From: Ottowia thiooxydans DSM 14619
Lineage (GTDB): Bacteria > Pseudomonadota > Gammaproteobacteria > Burkholderiales > Burkholderiaceae_C
NCBI RefSeq assembly: GCF_000422885.1
Contig: NZ_AUGX01000015.1
Location: 118,367 to 182,366, forward strand
DNA length: 64,000 nt
Direction of reading: 5' to 3'
This document shows, piece by piece, positions 61,272-64,000 of the stretch; the stretch's first letter is position 1, and each line of letters opens with the position of its first letter. The notes below the pieces were generated by a model that worked only from the letters and a program-made list of their open reading frames with translations, searched no databases and was not told the DNA's origin. A program made the translations under genes and the position numbers.

Positions 61272-61997
61272 GTGAGCCAAGTCTTGGATTCCGCACCCGC
61301 ACCGCGCGTTCTCATCATTGACGATGAGCCGCATATTCGCAAACTCATTGACATCAGCCTGCGATCCCAAGGTTATCTCACCTTGCTGGCAGCAACCGGC
61401 CAGGAGGGCTTGAGCCTGCTCGCAGGAAAGGGTGCCGACATCGTGGTGCTCGATCTGGGGCTCCCTGATCGTGACGGGCAGGACGTTCTCAAGGACCTGC
61501 GGCGGTGGTCGCGGGTTCCCGTCATTGTGCTGACCGTGCGCTCAGGCGAAGAAGAAAAGGTGGCGTTGCTGGATGCCGGTGCCAATGACTATGTGACCAA
61601 GCCGTTTGGGATTGAGGAACTCATGGCACGTATCCGTGCCCTTCTCCGAGTGAGTGGCTTGCGCAGTGAGACCGGGCCAGTTTTTGACGATGGACATCTG
61701 CACATTGACCTCGCCCAACGCGAGGTGCAAGTTCTGGGACAGCCCGTCATCCTCTCCCGCAAGGAGTTTGCACTGCTGGCGCTGCTCGTTGAACAGTCAG
61801 GGCGGCTGGTTCCCCAGCCCCAGCTTTTGAGGGAGGTCTGGGGTCCGACCCATGAAGAAGACGCCCACTACCTGCGGATTCTTGTGGGGAAACTGCGTCA
61901 TAAGCTGGGCGACGATGCCTCGGCGCCCAGGTACATCGTCACGGAGCCCGGCGTGGGGTTGCGGTTTGTGGGTAAGGATCGCCTGGATGTACGTTGA
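61272..61997 (+). CDS. kdpE: Response regulator of the kdp operon
   Basis: KdpE activates the kdp promoter when phosphorylated. The 241-residue OmpR/PhoB-type protein has a receiver domain with the acidic pair IIDDEPH, the phospho-acceptor Asp61 in VLDLGLPDRDG and the Lys of NDYVTKPFGIEEL, and a C-terminal winged helix with RKEFALLALLVEQSGRLV and HYLRILVGKLRHKLG. I chose GTG at 61272 (AAGAGG nine bases before it); another GTG at 61242 would overlap kdpD by 26 bases. It completes kdpABCDE. Confidence 0.95.
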   Translation: MSQVLDSAPAPRVLIIDDEPHIRKLIDISLRSQGYLTLLAATGQEGLSLLAGKGADIVVLDLGLPDRDGQDVLKDLRRWSRVPVIVLTVRSGEEEKVALLDAGANDYVTKPFGIEELMARIRALLRVSGLRSETGPVFDDGHLHIDLAQREVQVLGQPVILSRKEFALLALLVEQSGRLVPQPQLLREVWGPTHEEDAHYLRILVGKLRHKLGDDASAPRYIVTEPGVGLRFVGKDRLDVR

Positions 61998-62092
61998 AAA
62001 GGCGACAAGCCCGCTGTTTGAGAAAAAAAGTGCGCGACATAGGTCAGTAAAGAGGCTCCGCTTAGACTCACGGCCGTAAAGGAACGCATTCC

Positions 62093-63493
62093 ATGGCATC
62101 TTGGCTTCGACAGTTTTTAATCTACGCCATCTCTGTAGTACTCGCCGTGGCGCTGATCGGTTGGATCTTGCACTACGGTTCATCGCTGGCTCCTGCTGTG
62201 GCAGCCGCACCGGACGCCGACGCGAAGGGCCTTTTTGGCTCTATGCAGGACAACATGGCCCACCCCCTCAGCCGCTTGTTCGTCCAGTTGCTGGTGATCA
62301 TCGCAGCTGCACGTCTTGCCGGTGCTGCTTTCGTCAGGCTTGGCTTGCCCGCAGTGGTTGGGGAGATGACCGCAGGTCTATTGCTGGGCCCTTCCTTGCT
62401 TGGACACGTCTGGCCACAGGCCTTTGCGTTTGTCTTCCCTTCTGACTCTCTGGGAGCCCTACGCCTTTTCAGTCAGATCGGTATCTGCCTGTTCATGTTC
62501 ACGGTGGGCATGGAGCTCAAGGCGGACCATCTGCGTCACAAGGTTCGCTCGGCGGTGGCTGTCAGCCATGCCAGTATTGTGGTGCCGTTCTTGTTGGGCA
62601 CCGCTCTTGCGATCGTGTTGTTCGAGCCGCTCGCCGGCCCGCAAGCGAGCTTTCGTGCATTCGCGCTGTTCCTCGGGATCTCTTTGAGCATCACGGCATT
62701 TCCTGTGCTCGCGCGCATTCTTCAAGAGCGGGGTATGACACATACCCCGTTAGGGGCCACCGCCATAGCCTGCGCAGCGGTGGATGACGTCACCGCCTGG
62801 AGCATCATGGCCTTTGTCGTGGCCATATCCCGCTCGGCCGACTTGGCTGGAGCCGCCGTGGCGCTTGTTCTGGCACTGCTGTTTGTGGTGATCATGCTGA
62901 CTGTAGTCAAGCGCTTCATGCCTCGTTGGGTAGACACGTCCGGGAAAGAGCCGTCTTCTGGCGCCTTGGCCGTTGTGGTGTGTGTCATGGTGGCGGCCAG
63001 CTTGTCCACGGAGCTTATTGGCATCCATGCCTTGTTTGGCGCCTTTCTGGCAGGCGTCGTGATGCCGGACGAGAACGATTTCCGCGATCGCATCCGCACC
63101 CGGGTGGAGCGGTTCAGCAGCGTGATGCTGTTGCCTCTGTTTTTCGCGTTCACGGGGCTGCGCACCGAGATCGGCCTGATATCCAGCCTGGGAGATTGGC
63201 TGACCTGCGCGGCGATCATTGCGCTGGCAACGGTGGGGAAACTGGGTGCGACTACGTTTGCCGCACGTTGGACGGGCATGGGATGGCGAGATTCCTTGCA
63301 ATTGGGTGCGCTCATGAACACACGAGGTCTCATGGAGCTCATTGCCTTGAACATCGGCTATGACCTGGGAATTTTGTCGCCGCGAATTTTCACCATGCTG
63401 GTGATCATGGCGCTTGTGACGACCTTCATGACCGGGCCGCTGCTAACTTTGTTTCAACGTGGCCAGAGCCGGGCTGTGCCGCTAAAAATTTGA
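62093..63493 (+). CDS. Cation:proton antiporter, CPA2 family
   Basis: The 466-residue protein has an N-terminal helix (about 5-28), a loop, then the 12-helix CPA2 core: [87 protein letters not shown] (the paired Asp of ion binding), and [23 protein letters not shown]. No RCK domain is present. It is probably a K+ or Na+/H+ exchanger, and its position 95 bases after kdpE suggests K+ homeostasis. Similar proteins in actinobacteria and proteobacteria are annotated as sodium/hydrogen exchangers. Confidence 0.88.
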   Translation: MASWLRQFLIYAISVVLAVALIGWILHYGSSLAPAVAAAPDADAKGLFGSMQDNMAHPLSRLFVQLLVIIAAARLAGAAFVRLGLPAVVGEMTAGLLLGPSLLGHVWPQAFAFVFPSDSLGALRLFSQIGICLFMFTVGMELKADHLRHKVRSAVAVSHASIVVPFLLGTALAIVLFEPLAGPQASFRAFALFLGISLSITAFPVLARILQERGMTHTPLGATAIACAAVDDVTAWSIMAFVVAISRSADLAGAAVALVLALLFVVIMLTVVKRFMPRWVDTSGKEPSSGALAVVVCVMVAASLSTELIGIHALFGAFLAGVVMPDENDFRDRIRTRVERFSSVMLLPLFFAFTGLRTEIGLISSLGDWLTCAAIIALATVGKLGATTFAARWTGMGWRDSLQLGALMNTRGLMELIALNIGYDLGILSPRIFTMLVIMALVTTFMTGPLLTLFQRGQSRAVPLKI

Positions 63494-63567
63494 AGCACGA
63501 AGTGGAAGTGGCTGGGGAAGCGAGGTTCCTATTGACGCTTTCGGAGTTCATGTCGATCAACCCACCA

Positions 63568-63674
63568 CCGTTCACCCTGAGGTTCTATGGTTTCGGTCAA
63601 ACGGTGAATGGTGTTGAAGAAAAATGCCGTTCGGGTTGAGCTTGTCGAAACCTTGCGCAACGCTTCGACAGGCT
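63568..63674. repeat. Composite intergenic repeat, copy C (3' end cut off)
   Basis: Part one (CCGTTCACCCTGAGG from 63568) and part two (CCGTTCGGGTTGAGC from 63627) match copy B almost exactly up to GACAGGCT at 63674. Copy B continues CAGCGCGAACGG, but here the sequence switches to TGTATGGTTTGG. The closing arm of the palindrome is missing, consistent with insertion of a mobile element at this point. Confidence 0.8.
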
Positions 63675-63918
63675 TGTATGGTTTGGTTTCCATCAACCAA
63701 CCATGAAGAAAGGGCGAGGAGCCGGGATGGAGGGACATCGACGGGCATCGGCCATTGCATTAGACCCAATGGACCGACTTACTGAGTCAGCACCCCATCC
63801 CTGCGCCGAGCGACGATAAGGAACCTGGCGACGTCACCTGCATGATGCAGTCTCGATCTCCAATTCTTGCAAGCTCACGCCGACAGCAGGGCCCACCCCG
63901 GCACTCGTATTTTGTACG
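63675..63918 (+). ncRNA. Candidate bridge-RNA region upstream of the IS110 recombinase
   Basis: IS110-group elements encode a structured bridge RNA in the left-end noncoding region. Here GGGATGG (63724-63730) pairs with CCATCCC (63795-63801), enclosing a second stem CCATTG (63752-63757)/CAATGG (63767-63772) with a flanking CGG/CCG. Such nested stem-loops would suit a guide RNA with an internal loop. Presence and boundaries are inferred from position and pairing only. Confidence 0.4.
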
Positions 63919-64000
63919 ATGAAGATCCAACAAGCTACCCAATTTGTTGGCGTAGATGTAGCAAGCGCCCATCTGGATGTCGCTGTGCATGGGCAAACCA
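63919..64000 (+). CDS. IS110-family transposase (RuvC-like recombinase), N-terminal part
   Basis: The ATG at 63919 opens 27 codons to the window edge without a stop. Residues 8-22 read QFVGVDVASAHLDVA, the first acidic motif of the DEDD catalytic domain of IS110/IS1111 recombinases (family pattern close to FVGIDVSKxxLDVAV). Asp12 or the next acidic residue would be the first catalytic Asp. The rest, including the C-terminal transposase_20 domain with catalytic Ser, lies outside. An opposite frame over the same bases is a shadow. Confidence 0.75.
   Translation, partial: MKIQQATQFVGVDVASAHLDVAVHGQT

Larger units (their letters stand above)
63675..64000 (+). mobile_element. Left end of a probable IS110-family element (partial)
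   Basis: The segment begins where copy C of the repeat is interrupted and contains about 244 noncoding bases followed by the start of an IS110-type recombinase. IS110 elements lack long terminal inverted repeats and often insert into REP-like palindromes, which fits. The right end is outside the window, so element identity and length are unknown. Confidence 0.6.

Noticed and set aside
63787..63996. A reverse open frame over the start of the IS110 recombinase
   Set aside because: The plus-strand frame has the DEDD motif; the reverse frame has no recognisable content.
1..64000. CRISPR array, rRNA operon or prophage
   Set aside because: No regularly spaced direct repeats, rRNA-like sequence or phage structural genes were seen.

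Overview
The window reads as a chromosomal segment of a betaproteobacterium of the order Burkholderiales, most probably the family Alcaligenaceae (Bordetella/Achromobacter/Pusillimonas relatives). This rests on gene order and content, not on a database search. The signs are histidine genes running into HIT-tatABC-degS, petABC followed by sspA-sspB, and four stand-alone Bug-type periplasmic solute receptors (with no TctA/TctB partner) beside CoA-transferase genes. Nothing in the sequence allows a species name.

Layout. 1-1,800: the start of an exported protein of unknown function and an AraC regulator. 1,810-13,300: histidine biosynthesis (hisC, hisB, hisH, hisA, hisF, hisI, hisE). It is interrupted by a reverse-strand efflux operon resembling ytcA-mdtNOP between hisB and hisH, and by gdhA between hisF and hisI. 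hisG and hisD are not in the window. 13,290-20,960: housekeeping genes: a DUF4870 membrane protein, a patatin phospholipase, HinT, TatABC, a DegS-type protease, a Nif3-like protein, PdxA and MscL. 21,306-25,566: the cytochrome bc1 operon petABC, sspA, sspB and tRNA-Thr(TGT). 25,846-31,861: two small accessory loci, MarR with an alpha/beta hydrolase, and an IclR-controlled set (class II aldolase, Bug receptor, ModA-like binding domain, M19-like protein). 32,174-33,964: a KefB/C-type antiporter.

34,279-46,096 is a reverse-strand catabolic cluster of eleven genes. It holds a nitronate monooxygenase-like protein, three Bug receptors, two CaiB/BaiF CoA-transferases, a muconate-cycloisomerase-like enzyme, an HMG-CoA-lyase-like enzyme, an acyl-CoA ligase and two enoyl-CoA hydratases. 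A divergent MarR gene faces it across a region carrying three perfect palindromes. The set looks like uptake, CoA activation, hydration and C-C cleavage of an unidentified carboxylic acid. The lyase has His where classical HMG-CoA lyases have the loop cysteine.

46,978-52,478: acyl-CoA dehydrogenase, GST, a broken LuxR-type regulator, cupin, metallophosphoesterase and DNA photolyase. 52,748-63,493: two overlapping very small membrane proteins, a TorF-type outer-membrane protein, the complete Kdp potassium system (kdpABCDE, no kdpF found) and a CPA2 cation/proton antiporter. The right end holds a dispersed composite repeat cut off by what appears to be the left end of an IS110-family element. 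The first 27 codons of its recombinase are present, preceded by about 240 noncoding bases that could encode a bridge RNA.

Three copies of a composite intergenic repeat (17.0, 52.6 and 63.6 kb) lie at the 3' ends of genes, two of them between convergent genes. No CRISPR array, rRNA or prophage was seen.
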